Shown here: one piece after another, positions 48,124 through 59,609 of the stretch
Position numbering within the stretch: position 1 is the first letter of the stretch
How the letters are laid out: every line of letters starts with the position of its first letter
Source of the DNA: Saccharicrinis aurantiacus
GTDB lineage: Bacteria > Bacteroidota > Bacteroidia > Bacteroidales > Marinilabiliaceae
Assembly: GCF_001660705.2 (NCBI RefSeq)
Contig: NZ_LYBV02000020.1
Span: forward strand, 62,001 to 126,000
Reading direction: 5' to 3'
Length of the DNA: 64,000 bases
The notes under the pieces: model-generated
Told to the model about the DNA's origin: nothing
Seen by the model: only the letters and a program-made list of their open reading frames with translations
Database searches by the model: none
Translations under genes and position numbers: made by a program

Positions 48124-50943
48124 ATGAAGCTTCTTTTTTTCACGCTTTTATTTTTCCCGTATATACTTAATGCCCAATTTTTAGAAGCATGGAACTACCC
48201 TGATTTATCAACACAAACAAATTGGACTGGCGATCTTGAAAAGTTTAAAATATATACAACAGGAAAACTTCAATTAGATGCTCCAGAAGCTACCTCAGAT
48301 GCTTATATATCTAGATTAGGAGAAGCAATTAATAATGCCAAATGGCAATTTGGTGTTAGTATGGATTTTAATCCATCGGCATCAAATTATATGAAAGTTT
48401 ATTTGGTGAGTAGTACTCAATATATTTCTGAGAATACTGAAGCGTACTATGTAATGATTGGTAATACAGAAGATGAAATATCACTTTGGAAATTAGTGAA
48501 TGGTGTAAATACTAAAATTATTGATGGATTGGATAAAATAATTGCAGAAAACACGAATGATATATCAATAACTGTTGAGCGCGATGCTATTGGTAATTGG
48601 AATTTAAGTGGAAATGTTAATGGTATAAAAATAGATGCTTTACAAGTATTTGATGATGAAATTAAACGTAGTTCCTATTTTGGTTTGTACTGTAAATATA
48701 CTTCTACCCGCAGTGCAAAAATGTGGTTTGAGGGTATCGAAGTGGAAGGGGATGCTTTTGTAGATGATGAAAAACCGTATATCAAATCTCATACCGTAAT
48801 AAATGGAACTACTATTCAAATCATTTTTAATGAAAGTATTATATTGCCAAGTGAGTTATCTGACTTATTTGTATTACCACATCAAATTGAAGTAGAATCT
48901 TATACAATTGATTCTAACATTTTGACCCTTAAATTAAATGATTATCTGCCTGACACTAAAGATAGAAGTATCACTATAAAAGGGATACAAGACCTGTTTG
49001 GCAATACAATGAATGAGGAATATTTGGCCTATTCATATAACAGAATTGCGGTATCTGGTACCGAGGTATTAAATTCCAAAGCACTACTTATATATTTTTC
49101 ACAAAGCTGTGAGCTTGATTCTATCCCACAAATTATTTCTAATGACTTGCAGTTTACAGCTGAATTCAGTTCAGATACAAGTCTGCTTTTGAACAGTGCG
49201 AATCAATTCACATCAGATTTTAATTATGATTTCTCAATTGACAAGATATATAGTACCAATGGGGATGTAATACTACCATCAACTATTCAGTTCAACTATT
49301 ATCAGCCCAAGCGATATGATGTTGTGTTTAACGAGATAATGATTGACCCAAGCCCTAGTATGGGGCTGGCAGAGGAAGAGTATATTGAACTTTTTAATAA
49401 CACAGATAAAGAAATAAACTTAAAAGGATGGACTTTATATATCAATGATAAGGAAAATATTCTGTCGGATTTTATTATCCTTCCAAATCAATATTTACTG
49501 TTAGTGGATAATGAAGGTGCTTATGTAACATCAGATAATATTATAGGAGTTAGTAGTATGCCTAGTCTTAATAATACTAGTGGTGAAATTGTTCTTAAAC
49601 ATAGGGAAGGTTTAGTAGTGGATGCCATAAGATACCCTTTTGCGAAAAAAGAGGATACTTTCAAAAATGATGGCGGTTGGTCCGTTGAAAGGGTTGATGT
49701 AAATAATTACCAGAATTATGGCGATAATTGGTGCTATTCAACGGCCTTGAATGGTGGAACTCCAGCGGCGCAAAACTCTATGTTTGATAGTAACCCTGAT
49801 CATATTTATCCATCAGTTAAAAATATAGCTTGGCATAATGATACGCTTTTTAGTATCACTTTTTCGGAGGCAATGGAACTAGAAGCGATATCAGAAATTA
49901 AAGTCGCAAATATTGAGTCATATTCCACAAGTTTAGATTCAGTATTTATGGATAGATTAGATATCCATATAGAACAAAAACTAGTCTCGAACGAGATCTA
50001 CTCCCTTAAATTTGAAAATCAACCAACAGACTTGGCAAAGAATAAACTGTTAGATCTCTATAAGTTAAGATTGGCAGTTCCTGTAATGCCCGATAGTTTA
50101 GATGTTATTTTTAATGAGATTTTATTTAATCCATTTACTGAAGGCTCCGATTTTGTAGAGGTGTTTAATAATAGTAATAAGGTATTTAATCTAGATTCGC
50201 TTAATATAGCTCGCCTAAATGCGGATGGTGTGCCTGATAAGTTGTATTCTATCGCAGATAATGGAAAACTTTTCTTCCCAGGTGATCACTTAGCAATATG
50301 TAACGATTCATCAATGATTAAATTGCAGTATAAAAACGTAGATGCAGAATTGTTGATAGAAACATCTATGCCTAGTTTACCTGATGATGGAGGTGATCTT
50401 GTATTGTGTAACTATAGGGGAGAAGTGATTGATGCTTTTAGTTATACAGAGGATATGCATTTTGCATTACTGAGTGATAATGAGGGTGTATCTTTGGAGC
50501 GGATTAGCTATGCAGCACATACCAATGATGTAAATAATTGGCACTCGGCTTCAGGAGAAAGTGGTTATGGCACCCCAACAAAAGTGAATTCTCAGATGTT
50601 GACAGAGGCGGTTTCAGATAGTGAGAAAACCTTTTGGTTATCTGAGCAAGAATTTAGCCCCAATAGCGATGGGTATAATGATGTTTTACAGATAAATTAC
50701 AATGTTAAAGATAATGGCTGGATGGCTTCGATTCGTGTTTATGATGATATGGGCCGTTTGGTTGATACACTTATTGATAGCGATTTAATGGCTCCTAATG
50801 GATTTGTAACTTGGGATGGAATAGATGCTAATCATTATAAATCACAGCTTGGTATATATATCATATTTATTCATTTTTATCATCCCGATGGCAGAGTGGA
50901 GTTAGAGAAACTAGTGGCTGTTTTAACTGCGGGCGTAATATAA
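48124..50943 (+). CDS. lamin-tail-domain surface protein with FlgD-like C-terminus
   Basis: A 939-residue exported protein (signal peptide MKLLFFTLLFFPYILNAQ). Order: an N-terminal beta-sandwich (about 25-215), an Ig-like segment, a first lamin tail domain (VFNEIMIDPSPSMGLAEEEY then IELFNNTDKEINLKGWTLYI, about 401-500), a second Ig-like part, a second shorter lamin tail domain (VIFNEILFNPFTEGSDFVEV, about 660-770), and a C-terminal FlgD-like/gliding-type domain (FSPNSDGYNDVLQINYNVKD onward). This architecture is common in type IX-secreted surface proteins of Bacteroidota. The role is unknown. Confidence 0.8.
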   Translation: MKLLFFTLLFFPYILNAQFLEAWNYPDLSTQTNWTGDLEKFKIYTTGKLQLDAPEATSDAYISRLGEAINNAKWQFGVSMDFNPSASNYMKVYLVSSTQYISENTEAYYVMIGNTEDEISLWKLVNGVNTKIIDGLDKIIAENTNDISITVERDAIGNWNLSGNVNGIKIDALQVFDDEIKRSSYFGLYCKYTSTRSAKMWFEGIEVEGDAFVDDEKPYIKSHTVINGTTIQIIFNESIILPSELSDLFVLPHQIEVESYTIDSNILTLKLNDYLPDTKDRSITIKGIQDLFGNTMNEEYLAYSYNRIAVSGTEVLNSKALLIYFSQSCELDSIPQIISNDLQFTAEFSSDTSLLLNSANQFTSDFNYDFSIDKIYSTNGDVILPSTIQFNYYQPKRYDVVFNEIMIDPSPSMGLAEEEYIELFNNTDKEINLKGWTLYINDKENILSDFIILPNQYLLLVDNEGAYVTSDNIIGVSSMPSLNNTSGEIVLKHREGLVVDAIRYPFAKKEDTFKNDGGWSVERVDVNNYQNYGDNWCYSTALNGGTPAAQNSMFDSNPDHIYPSVKNIAWHNDTLFSITFSEAMELEAISEIKVANIESYSTSLDSVFMDRLDIHIEQKLVSNEIYSLKFENQPTDLAKNKLLDLYKLRLAVPVMPDSLDVIFNEILFNPFTEGSDFVEVFNNSNKVFNLDSLNIARLNADGVPDKLYSIADNGKLFFPGDHLAICNDSSMIKLQYKNVDAELLIETSMPSLPDDGGDLVLCNYRGEVIDAFSYTEDMHFALLSDNEGVSLERISYAAHTNDVNNWHSASGESGYGTPTKVNSQMLTEAVSDSEKTFWLSEQEFSPNSDGYNDVLQINYNVKDNGWMASIRVYDDMGRLVDTLIDSDLMAPNGFVTWDGIDANHYKSQLGIYIIFIHFYHPDGRVELEKLVAVLTAGVI

Positions 50944-50953
50944 TATTTAGTGC

Positions 50954-51949
50954 TTATTCTTCAGCAATAGGACCTATATAGCGAGTGGCAATCACAATGT
51001 TATCTGCAAAACGTTTCATTGTTTGAGGAAAATTTGCTGTTGTTCGGTGTAAGTTTAGTTGTACATATTGAGGTTTTAAATCCTCGATGTTTCTAAAACG
51101 CATATTGCTAGCTCTAGATTGTAAAATTCCATTAATCCAGAAACGGACTTCACCATTACTTTTACCAGGAGTATTTAGGTATAAACCAATTTCGTAACAG
51201 TACCATTGATCGAATTTAATATAAAGATATGGATCACCATAAATTGAAAAGCGATAAGGTTTATCACCTGTTTCAGGATTGCTCACTGTAATTTTACCCA
51301 ACTCAGCAACTGATTTATCAGCTTCTGGATGGTAGCTATAAAGATGTCCGAACCATAAATATCCATCATTCGCTTCAGGCTTTTGAGAAGGGCCCCAGCC
51401 TACAAATTGACAAGAGGCTGCATACCAATTGGTACCATCGCATGGTTCATTTAGTCCTGATGCCCCCTGTTCATTGTATATGCCAAATCCTTTTACACCA
51501 ACCCCTTCCATTCCATCTCCAGGGTGAAAGCTTTTATCGTACTTTAAATACATCCGAATAAAATATCCTTGTCTCACTTCTTTGTGGGCGGCATCAGGAA
51601 TGGGGTATCTGCATGTTGGTCCATTTTCTCCTTCTTGCCAGGTGTGCAATGCTCCATATTTGCTTTCTAATGCAGCACTAGCAGTTATATCAACATTGTT
51701 TTTGTACCTATCCTCTTCTGTGTAAATATTTACTTCGCCATTTTCGAAATCATCTGCGCTAAGCACGTACTCATTACTTACAATGTCTACATCGTTATTA
51801 TAGCCCGCAGCAATGCCATAATTAATCCCTGTTGACAAGCCTTCATTGTAAAAGGGAGGTAGAGGAGTATTTGATTTACTCTTTTTACAAGCTGTTAAGG
51901 CAAGAAAACTTAGAAAGACTAATACTATAATATTTGGTGCAAGTTTCAT
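50954..51949 (-). CDS. polysaccharide-lyase-like lipoprotein
   Basis: A 331-residue lipoprotein (lipobox LTAC, residues 17-20, then KKSKS). The mature protein is a beta jelly roll: an N-terminal FENGEVNIYTEEDRY segment, a core with GVGVKGFGIYNE, FDQWYCYEIGLYLNTPG and GEVRFWINGILQ, and the end LNLHRTTANFPQTMKRFADNI. This resembles the PL14-like lyase fold family, but I cannot identify catalytic residues with confidence. It is probably a surface glycan-active or glycan-binding protein linked to the sulfated-polysaccharide genes downstream in the window. Confidence 0.6.
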   Translation of the reverse strand: MKLAPNIIVLVFLSFLALTACKKSKSNTPLPPFYNEGLSTGINYGIAAGYNNDVDIVSNEYVLSADDFENGEVNIYTEEDRYKNNVDITASAALESKYGALHTWQEGENGPTCRYPIPDAAHKEVRQGYFIRMYLKYDKSFHPGDGMEGVGVKGFGIYNEQGASGLNEPCDGTNWYAASCQFVGWGPSQKPEANDGYLWFGHLYSYHPEADKSVAELGKITVSNPETGDKPYRFSIYGDPYLYIKFDQWYCYEIGLYLNTPGKSNGEVRFWINGILQSRASNMRFRNIEDLKPQYVQLNLHRTTANFPQTMKRFADNIVIATRYIGPIAEE

Positions 51950-52050
51950 CTTAATAAAATAATGCTTTCGCGCTTGTTTGTCAACTAATAATATATTGGT
52001 GTTATATTTCGCTGTACGTTATACATGCATGGCACGCATTGTTAATATAT

Positions 52051-53202
52051 TTAAAAGTACTTTATCCACTTGTTGCTACTTTGGCGTTTGTAGTTAGAGA
52101 AGTATTTAGTAGGGAAATATAAAGCAATAGATAGTGTAATTGTAAGTGCCCATATTTGCCAAATATGGTTAAACCCAAAATATTCTCCTTGCTGGGTGCC
52201 ATATATTGCAGTAAGTATTTTATACAATATTAAGAGTACATATAAATGAAATATGTAAAAGAACATTGGTGCTGAGCCATATGTTTTTAAGGCCGTGGTA
52301 AACTTATTATTCATGTTTTCAAACAACGCTAAAAGTAAAAAACCAATTCCTATGGTTAATAATAAGAAGTCGAGTGAGGGTGGATATTTGGTATAATTTA
52401 TAAACGACATAAGAGTTTTAACAAACGTTTCTTGAAATTCAAAAGGAAGCGTTTCTCCATACAGATTAAAATACCTGAATACAAAAAGCACTAATAAGCA
52501 GCTTAAGCCAATATATACTAGGCTAATTTTTCTTGTATTTGATGTTATGGTTTTACCAAATAAAGGTCCTGCAAAATAACCTAATAGAATTACGCCAATC
52601 CACGGCAGCACAGGGTACGATGCTTTAATAGTTAATATCTCATTGTTAATTAAAAATCCTCTATCGTGTAAAATTGTCCATATAGTATATCCGGTTTCAT
52701 CAGGAGAAAATGAAATAGGAACCAATAGATTATGTCCAAAAACTATTAGGGCGCCTACTATACCAATCCATTTTCTATCTAGTTTGCACAATGCAGCAAG
52801 GCATATCATACTAATACCTATTGCCCAAATAACTTGTAGGTACAATACCTGATAGTCTCCAAACCAAGAGAAGTTAATAATAGTAATCTCTAGTAAAACC
52901 AAAAATAACCCTCGTTTAAATAAAAAGGCACTAGCTGAGCGCGATGGTTTTTGAGCAGGATTGGCGTATAGCCATGCAGATAATCCTGTTAAGAAAACAA
53001 ATATTGGAGCGCATAGGTGGGCCGTTATTCGTGTAAAAAACAATGTTGGATGTGTATCGTCAATATCTAATGGGTCTAGAATTTTCACATGGTAAAAGAA
53101 TCGCTCTCTTACGTGGTCTAATAGCATTAGTAACATTACTAAGCCTCTTAATATATCTATTGAAGAGATTCGGGAAGAGTGTGTTTTTGTGCTTGTATTC
53201 AT
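52051..53202 (-). CDS. membrane acyltransferase-like protein (DUF1624/HGSNAT type)
   Basis: A 383-residue protein with about ten membrane helices. The N-terminus has the SIDILRGLVMLLMLLDHVRE motif (14-33) and TRITAHLCAPIFVFLTGLSAWL (about 57-78) typical of the DUF1624/heparan-alpha-glucosaminide N-acetyltransferase family, including the conserved Asp-His of the first helix. Members move acetyl groups across membranes in some eukaryotes; bacterial substrates are mostly unknown. It sits between glycan-related genes. Confidence 0.8.
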   Translation of the reverse strand: MNTSTKTHSSRISSIDILRGLVMLLMLLDHVRERFFYHVKILDPLDIDDTHPTLFFTRITAHLCAPIFVFLTGLSAWLYANPAQKPSRSASAFLFKRGLFLVLLEITIINFSWFGDYQVLYLQVIWAIGISMICLAALCKLDRKWIGIVGALIVFGHNLLVPISFSPDETGYTIWTILHDRGFLINNEILTIKASYPVLPWIGVILLGYFAGPLFGKTITSNTRKISLVYIGLSCLLVLFVFRYFNLYGETLPFEFQETFVKTLMSFINYTKYPPSLDFLLLTIGIGFLLLALFENMNNKFTTALKTYGSAPMFFYIFHLYVLLILYKILTAIYGTQQGEYFGFNHIWQIWALTITLSIALYFPTKYFSNYKRQSSNKWIKYF

Positions 53203-53456
53203 TTAATACTTTCCATAAAATAAGACAAATGTTATTGTCTAAATCAGTTAGTGGTTAAAGTACTTCTATTTCAATCAAAGCACTATCTGTTCGGTTTGTG
53301 TTGAAACAAATATTAGACCAATTAAACCATATCATTCCATAAAGTTTAAGCTCTCATCATAAATAATACATAAGCCACATTAGTGTGTTGAATACCTAAA
53401 TATCAGAATTATAGTTTGTATGAGGGGATAGGTTAATTATACTTTGTAGTTATTAA

Positions 53457-55091
53457 TTAACCAATATTTTGTATGTAATCAATTAGGTTACATCCTTTGT
53501 TAATATTCATTTTTTTTCGAATTCGGTAACGGCTAGTATTAATTCCATCAACACCTAAACCCATAATTTGCGCCATTTCTTTACTTGAAAATCCGAGTTT
53601 TATAAAGGCGCAAATTTTTAATTCTGTTTTCGTTAGTGATGGATACATCTCTTTTAATAAGAGGAAAAATGAATGGTTCACGGCTGTAAAGTGTACGTCA
53701 AATTCGTTCCATTTTTGAGACCGATTTATTTTAAAAGATTGGATTACTTTGCTGATTGTGGCTTTGTTCTCGTCTTTAAAATCTAGCGTGTTAAGTGTAT
53801 TCTTTATTTCGTCTAATTGATTGTCACGTTCCAGAAGTTGCATGGCAGAAGAAAGTAGTTCTTTGTTTCTTACTTCAAGAATTTCTTCTTTCTTATCCAT
53901 TTCTATTTGTTGTTTTTCTTGTATAACCTGTCTCTTTAGCTTTTCAATTTTAACTTTACGTTTTAAATATAATAATATGAGTACTATAATTACAAAAAGT
54001 GAACCTGTGTAAACAATGGACCTAAGCTGCAGAATTCTTTGTTCCTTTTCTAATATCGATAACTTTTGCATTTTTAATTCAGAAGCATATTTATTTTTCA
54101 TCTCAAATATTTCTCGGTTCTGCATGCTTTTGCTACCAAAAATAGATTCATTAATTTGCTTCGCTTCCTTTAGGTAGTTATACGCTTTAAGATAGTTTTC
54201 TTTTATAAAATACTGTTGCGATAAGCTAGTTAGAATGTTAACCTTTGTGTTTTTATGTTTCTGCGTTGCATTTAGTATAGTTAAACTTTTTTCGAAATAA
54301 ATAATAGATGAATCTAATTCTTCTTTTTTGTTATAGTATTTGCCCATTACATTGAATAGTTGAGCATGAAAGGGTTTTTGGATTGAAACGGAATCTTCCA
54401 TTAAGCTTGATAAAAGTTTCCCAGCGTCATTAATTCTATACATATTAACATACAGATCGGCTAACCTTAGTTTAACAAATTTAATTGTTCTTTTATCTGC
54501 CAATTGCATTGATAAATGGAAACTTTTTAGAAAGGCATCTTCAGCTTTTAAGTAATCCTTGTTTGCTTTAAACTCAACATAAGCTAATAAGCTGTATAGT
54601 TTATATTGTAAACGAATGCTATCATTACTTTGCAAAGATATTTGATGAAGATTATCAAAGTTTTCTACAACTAGCTCATTTGCTTTCTCATTTTGTTCGA
54701 ATATAAGATAAAGAACAGTTAACTTTCTTAGTAATTCTATCTGAAAGGCTGTATTATTAATTTGTTCAAATCGGTTGTACATTTCTATTGCAATATTATA
54801 TGCATGATGGTATTGTCCTATTGACACATAATATGTGACTAATTTAATCTTTGTTTCATCAATACCTTTGTTATCTTCTAATTCTTCATAAATTATAAGG
54901 CAATTTTGAAGCAAAGTGATGGTTGAGTCAATGTTAATATTTTGCATGAACATTGCTTCTTCAAACATTTTAGTAACCTGTGCTTGCTTAGATGTGTCGT
55001 TAATTTGAGCTGTAAGATTTGAAGAAAAGATAAAAACAAACAGAATGATAAATAATCGACTGGGTAATGTAGTGTAAAATGTATGATACAT
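53457..55091 (-). CDS. TPR-containing LuxR-type regulator with membrane anchor
   Basis: A 544-residue protein. A signal/anchor sequence (SRLFIILFVFIFSSNLTAQ) leads into helical TPR-like repeats in the periplasm (about 35-335). One membrane helix follows (VYTGSLFVIIVLILLYLKRK, about 354-373), then a coiled-coil linker and a C-terminal LuxR-type HTH (LTKTELKICAFIKLGFSSKEMAQIMGLGVDG, then INTSRYRIRKKMNI, about 490-535). It is a one-piece membrane sensor-regulator, a layout common near glycan-use genes in Bacteroidota. It is divergent from the T9SS protein and sulfatase operon and probably controls it. Confidence 0.85.
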   Translation of the reverse strand: MYHTFYTTLPSRLFIILFVFIFSSNLTAQINDTSKQAQVTKMFEEAMFMQNINIDSTITLLQNCLIIYEELEDNKGIDETKIKLVTYYVSIGQYHHAYNIAIEMYNRFEQINNTAFQIELLRKLTVLYLIFEQNEKANELVVENFDNLHQISLQSNDSIRLQYKLYSLLAYVEFKANKDYLKAEDAFLKSFHLSMQLADKRTIKFVKLRLADLYVNMYRINDAGKLLSSLMEDSVSIQKPFHAQLFNVMGKYYNKKEELDSSIIYFEKSLTILNATQKHKNTKVNILTSLSQQYFIKENYLKAYNYLKEAKQINESIFGSKSMQNREIFEMKNKYASELKMQKLSILEKEQRILQLRSIVYTGSLFVIIVLILLYLKRKVKIEKLKRQVIQEKQQIEMDKKEEILEVRNKELLSSAMQLLERDNQLDEIKNTLNTLDFKDENKATISKVIQSFKINRSQKWNEFDVHFTAVNHSFFLLLKEMYPSLTKTELKICAFIKLGFSSKEMAQIMGLGVDGINTSRYRIRKKMNINKGCNLIDYIQNIG

Positions 55092-55426
55092 ATTTTAATG
55101 TTTCCTTTCTAACGATGTGTTTGTAGTTTTTAAATACCTTAAACTATTTTCAAGTATAAGAAACTTAAGTGATAAATCATCATATGCACTGTTGTTTTGA
55201 ATTTGTTAGTTGTATGTTTTCATTAAATGCACATTTATAACTATTTATGAATTTGTTTGTCATGATTTGCTTAGTTTAAAATATCTATAAAATTTCTGTT
55301 GCTTATATTTTTGTCATTGAGTTTGGTTTTTAGCTTAGTTTCTGCTGATGATATATGTATCGTATTATATTACTAATTCATTCATTTTTGCTAGCGAAAT
55401 TTAAAATCGCTTTAAATAATTATCGA
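55092..55426. other. divergent promoter spacer
   Basis: A 335-bp AT-rich spacer between the regulator gene and the T9SS protein gene. A tatttttg (55306-55313) fits TAnnTTTG for the + strand, 114 bp before the chosen ATG, so a long leader is possible. No other gene is seen. Confidence 0.4.
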
Positions 55427-56116
55427 ATGAAGAAGAATCTAATTAAAAGACTCGTTACAGCTATTATGTTAATTTATGGTGGTAGTATAACTGCTCAAAT
55501 ATCAACAGTATCTTTATTAGATCATGCAGGTATTAATATTGAAAATACAATTATTGATGCATCTACCTCACCTGATTTTAAATATGAGATAGATTATACT
55601 ACACCAAGTACAGGAGGTCCTTATAAAATAACTATTGCACAATATGGACGAATAGAATCAGAAGGTACAGCGGTTTGGTTAAAAACAATTGTGTCGGTAA
55701 AAGATATCGAAGAAGGGTTTACTGGATCGATAAATGGAGATGGTATATTTGTTACAGAAAATGATGCTAAGGGTACCAGTCTTTATTCAGGGAACGGATA
55801 TGTATATATTCAGATGCAAGATGCCGATAAAAATTATATTGGGGAGGCCGTAAAAGTGCCTGTAACCTGGGATTTTGCAACTTCTATATCATTAGGAGAA
55901 ACATTGGAGACAGAGGTATATCCAAATCCAGCTAATCAATTACTTCATATTAATGTACCAGAAGGAAGTACTGTTTCAATTTATAGCCTAACCGGTACTA
56001 AGGTTAGCGATGTTGAAGAATCAACGATTTCAGTAGCTAGTTGGGATGCTGGTATTTATATTGTAAAGGTGGCGTATCAAGGCGAATCAATAATTAAGAA
56101 AATCCAGGTATTATAA
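55427..56116 (+). CDS. exported protein with T9SS type A sorting domain
   Basis: About 229 residues. A signal peptide (KRLVTAIMLIYGGSITAQ) is followed by a beta-rich domain of unknown family (about 25-150) and a type A C-terminal sorting domain (EVYPNPANQLLHINVPEGST, then VSIYSLTGTKVS ... WDAGIYIVKVAYQGESIIKKIQVL). The sorting domain directs the protein through the type IX system to the cell surface. ATG 55427 is preferred to an upstream ATG adding 24 atypical residues. It is the first gene of the sulfatase locus. Confidence 0.75.
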   Translation: MKKNLIKRLVTAIMLIYGGSITAQISTVSLLDHAGINIENTIIDASTSPDFKYEIDYTTPSTGGPYKITIAQYGRIESEGTAVWLKTIVSVKDIEEGFTGSINGDGIFVTENDAKGTSLYSGNGYVYIQMQDADKNYIGEAVKVPVTWDFATSISLGETLETEVYPNPANQLLHINVPEGSTVSIYSLTGTKVSDVEESTISVASWDAGIYIVKVAYQGESIIKKIQVL

Positions 56117-56279
56117 ATCGTCTATATTATTTCTCAAGTAGCAGAACTGATATATGATAGAAGCGCTCAGGTCAACGATAAAGCATCGCGAATATCTCAG
56201 TGTGATCGTTTCTTTAGCTAAAGTAAATCTACTTTAGAATATCATAAAGCCTTTGAGATCAAAGTATAGCACATAGATT

Positions 56280-58154
56280 ATGCAGAACGTGAAGAAATGT
56301 AAAGCAACCATATTTATTGCATTATTAATATTAGGAATAAGTGTAGATGCACAGGAATTAAGGAAACCTAATATTTTATGGATAATAACGGACGACCATA
56401 GAGCAGATGCTATAGGAGCATATAATAAGGCTATTTCGGGTAAAAAAGATAGCCCTTTAGGACATGTAGAATCTCCTAATATTGATGAGTTTGCTAAGGA
56501 AGGTGTATTATTTACCAAGGCATATTGTAACTCACCTGGGTGTGCACCTTCTAGAGCTTCAATGCACACAGGTATGTATCCATGGCATTCAGGCGTATAT
56601 GGGTTTGAGAAAACACATGTTGCTGCGTCGCATTATAAAGGAGATATTCCGAGTGTAATGAAAGAGCAGGGGTATAATACAACTTATTTTGGTAAGGGAC
56701 ATATTCATTTGTATCGGTGGGAAAATGGGAAAATATGTACGGATGATGTGAATCATCTTTATAATTATTATGCTGAAATGCAAGATATGCGGGCATATGG
56801 TTATACTGATTGGAAACAACGACCAGTTTGGAAAAAAGGACCAAAGGGCAAAAAGGAGTTTTGGTTTCATCCAGATGGTACAGTTACTAGTTTTTATATA
56901 GAAGCTAAGGGCAGTGTTCCATTGGCTGATTCTCTTACACGCGCAACTTACGAGAAAGAAAAAGGAATTATTCGTCACTATACAAATGGTTCTAGAGCTG
57001 TGCTGGCTGGGGAAAGTCCAATGCCTGGGCCATTGACTAGTGACGGACGAATAACTGGTGAGTTTCAGAAATATTTAAATAACCCTAATGCTACTTATAC
57101 CGCTTATGATGGGAAAATAGTTGAAGGTGTTAAAACGTCAGAACCTCAGTTTATTAATTTAGGATTTCACTTTCCGCACACCCCTGTAGTTCCTCCTAAA
57201 TCGTTTCGAGATAAATTTAGAAATATAGAATATAAGATTCCTAATTTTAGTAAGAAAGAGGCAAATGATCTCCAAGAAATTGGGCAATTAAAGTCATGGT
57301 TTAAACATGCATCTATTGATAAAATGACTTATGAGGAGAAGCAAAATATCATTCGTGATTATTATGCATTTTGTGCCTTTGGAGATTCTTTGGTTGGAGA
57401 AGCCATTCATACATTCAGAAACTATTGTGAAAAACAGAATCAAGAATACCTCATTATACTTGCATTAGGTGATCATGGTTGGCATTTAGGAGAACAGGGT
57501 GGAGCCAGTAAATTCGGACCTTTCGATACATCTAATCATACTACAGTAGTAGTGGTATCTTCTGATAATAAACGATTCCCGAAGCAAACTATTGTCGATG
57601 ATTTTATAGAGTACGTTGACTTTGCCCCAACATTTTATACAACTGCAGGTGTTGATGTTGCGACTTCCAAATTTAAACACTTGGATGGATATGACTTGGG
57701 AGAAGTTGTAAATGGTAAAAGAGAACCACGGCCTTATGTGTTAGGTGGGATGAATCAAATATTTGGTGAGCGGTCTTATTTGAGAAGTGGGAATTTTTCT
57801 TTTTCAATGAGGACAAGACCAGGTCGGGGTAAACCCCAGGAATCTGACCTATTAAAACATATAAAGTGGCCACTAACAACTAGTAAAAATAATGTAGAGA
57901 TGGCTTTATATGATCTACGAATAGACCCTAAGGAACAAAGGAATGTAGCTTATGATCCTAAATACGAAGCTTTGTCTGATTGGTTTAGGATGAAGTTGGG
58001 CAAGATTGTTTTGGGGGATAATAGGATAGAGTGCGATTGGAGTAAGAAAGAAGTTTGGGATATCAGCACATTTGCAGAAGGGGCTGACGATAAAGTATTA
58101 AATATTCCAGCAGAAATAATTCCTAAAATTAAAAAACAAAGTAGAAAAAAATGA
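56280..58154 (+). CDS. type I sulfatase (first of pair)
   Basis: A 624-residue exported sulfatase. Signal peptide to residue 24; metal Asp38-Asp39 in [11 protein letters not shown]; the formylglycine motif Cys88-Ala-Pro-Ser-Arg92 ([12 protein letters not shown]); later [18 protein letters not shown] with the metal-binding Asp-His. The overall layout is nearer to the heparan-N-sulfatase/iduronate-2-sulfatase-like group. The Cys must be converted to formylglycine by a maturase not seen in this window. It removes sulfate from a sugar polymer or oligosaccharide; the substrate is unknown. The second sulfatase gene overlaps its stop by 4 bp. Confidence 0.93.
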   Translation: MQNVKKCKATIFIALLILGISVDAQELRKPNILWIITDDHRADAIGAYNKAISGKKDSPLGHVESPNIDEFAKEGVLFTKAYCNSPGCAPSRASMHTGMYPWHSGVYGFEKTHVAASHYKGDIPSVMKEQGYNTTYFGKGHIHLYRWENGKICTDDVNHLYNYYAEMQDMRAYGYTDWKQRPVWKKGPKGKKEFWFHPDGTVTSFYIEAKGSVPLADSLTRATYEKEKGIIRHYTNGSRAVLAGESPMPGPLTSDGRITGEFQKYLNNPNATYTAYDGKIVEGVKTSEPQFINLGFHFPHTPVVPPKSFRDKFRNIEYKIPNFSKKEANDLQEIGQLKSWFKHASIDKMTYEEKQNIIRDYYAFCAFGDSLVGEAIHTFRNYCEKQNQEYLIILALGDHGWHLGEQGGASKFGPFDTSNHTTVVVVSSDNKRFPKQTIVDDFIEYVDFAPTFYTTAGVDVATSKFKHLDGYDLGEVVNGKREPRPYVLGGMNQIFGERSYLRSGNFSFSMRTRPGRGKPQESDLLKHIKWPLTTSKNNVEMALYDLRIDPKEQRNVAYDPKYEALSDWFRMKLGKIVLGDNRIECDWSKKEVWDISTFAEGADDKVLNIPAEIIPKIKKQSRKK

Positions 58155-59557
58155 AATATTTATCAATTATTATTATAGTCCTTCTAGGAGCATTAATTTG
58201 TAATGGTCAAAATAAAAGGCCTAATGTTATTGTTTTCATGGCAGATGATATGGGCTATGGAGATGCTGGTTTTACAGGATCAAAGGATATATTAACACCC
58301 AATCTCGATAAATTAGCATCGGCAGGTGTAGTCTTTGAGCAGGGGTATGTTAATCACTCTTTTTGCGGACCAAGTAGAGCTGCATTACTATCTGGTCGTT
58401 ATCCATATCGTTTTGGTTTTGAAACCAATCCGGCATATGATACAAGTAACCCTTTTATGGGTATTAGTAAGGAAGAAAAGTTATTTCCTGAACGGCTTCA
58501 GGAGGTTGGGTATGTAACAGGTATTATTGGTAAATGGCATTTAGGAGCAGCTGAGCCATTTCACCCCAATAATAGAGGATTTGATTATTTCTATGGATTT
58601 CTAGGAGGGGGACATCATTATTTTAAAATTGATTTGACAAAGAGTGTTTGGGAAGGCCAACTTCAGGGGCTATTACGTAATAAACATACAGCCAACTTCG
58701 AAGGTTACCTTACTACAGCACTAAGTCGTGATGCGGTATCGTTCGTACAAAAAAATAAAGAAAACCCCTTTTTTCTATATGTTGCCTATAATGCACCGCA
58801 CCAACCCTTACAAGCCCCTGAAGAAGATATTGCACGTTATATACATATTAAAGATAAAAAGCGTAGAGTATATGCCGCCATGGTAGATGTTATGGATAGG
58901 GGTATAGGTGAGGTTGTTAGTGCATTAAAACAAAATGATATATACGAAAACACTTTGATATTCTTTTTAAGTGATAATGGAGGACCTATGCCAACAAAAA
59001 AATATCCACAAAAAGGAAATGCCTCAAGTAATGGTCCATTCAGAGGGGGTAAAGGAAACTTCTATGACGGAGGAGTTCATGTTCCTTTTATTGCAAGTTG
59101 GCCTGTTAAGATTCCTTCTAATAGTAGGTATACTTACCCTGTACAGGCCATAGATATTGCTCGCACTGCAGTAGAGGTAGCAGGGGCTAATGCACATACA
59201 ACTCCTGCAATGGAAGGGGTAAACTTAATTCCGTATACAATAGGAAAAGAGAAGGGCGCTCCACATGAAGCCATTTTTTGGCGTGGTGGAAAGAATTGGT
59301 CAGTATTGGCATCAGATGGAACAAAGCACCTTAAGGACATGGATAGCAAAATACCTCAAATGTTTTTTCTTCCTAAAGATAAATCTGAGTCTAACGATAT
59401 TATAGATGAGCAACCCGAAAAGGCCAAACGCCTTAAGGAGCAATGGGAACATTGGAATAAGTTAAATGTGCCTTGTAATATGTTGGGATACAAAGATTAT
59501 CATAATAGAAGGAATGATTTCTATAAAGAAGCAATCCCTGATGAAGCCAAGCGCTAA
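58151..59557 (+). CDS. type I sulfatase (second of pair)
   Basis: A 468-residue arylsulfatase-type enzyme. A signal peptide ends near CNGQ (lipid attachment at Cys17 is possible but the box is weak). Metal Asp32-Asp33 in [15 protein letters not shown]; formylglycine motif Cys72-Gly-Pro-Ser-Arg76 followed by [14 protein letters not shown] with the active-site Lys and His; [11 protein letters not shown]. It is nearer to the GALNS/arylsulfatase A-like group than its partner, so the two probably remove different sulfate esters. The ATG overlaps the stop of the first sulfatase (ATGA), implying coupled translation. Confidence 0.94.
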   Translation: MKYLSIIIIVLLGALICNGQNKRPNVIVFMADDMGYGDAGFTGSKDILTPNLDKLASAGVVFEQGYVNHSFCGPSRAALLSGRYPYRFGFETNPAYDTSNPFMGISKEEKLFPERLQEVGYVTGIIGKWHLGAAEPFHPNNRGFDYFYGFLGGGHHYFKIDLTKSVWEGQLQGLLRNKHTANFEGYLTTALSRDAVSFVQKNKENPFFLYVAYNAPHQPLQAPEEDIARYIHIKDKKRRVYAAMVDVMDRGIGEVVSALKQNDIYENTLIFFLSDNGGPMPTKKYPQKGNASSNGPFRGGKGNFYDGGVHVPFIASWPVKIPSNSRYTYPVQAIDIARTAVEVAGANAHTTPAMEGVNLIPYTIGKEKGAPHEAIFWRGGKNWSVLASDGTKHLKDMDSKIPQMFFLPKDKSESNDIIDEQPEKAKRLKEQWEHWNKLNVPCNMLGYKDYHNRRNDFYKEAIPDEAKR

Positions 59558-59609
59558 GTTATTCTGCATTATAGGTAGTATATCTATATCATAAAATCTA
59601 CAAAGAAAT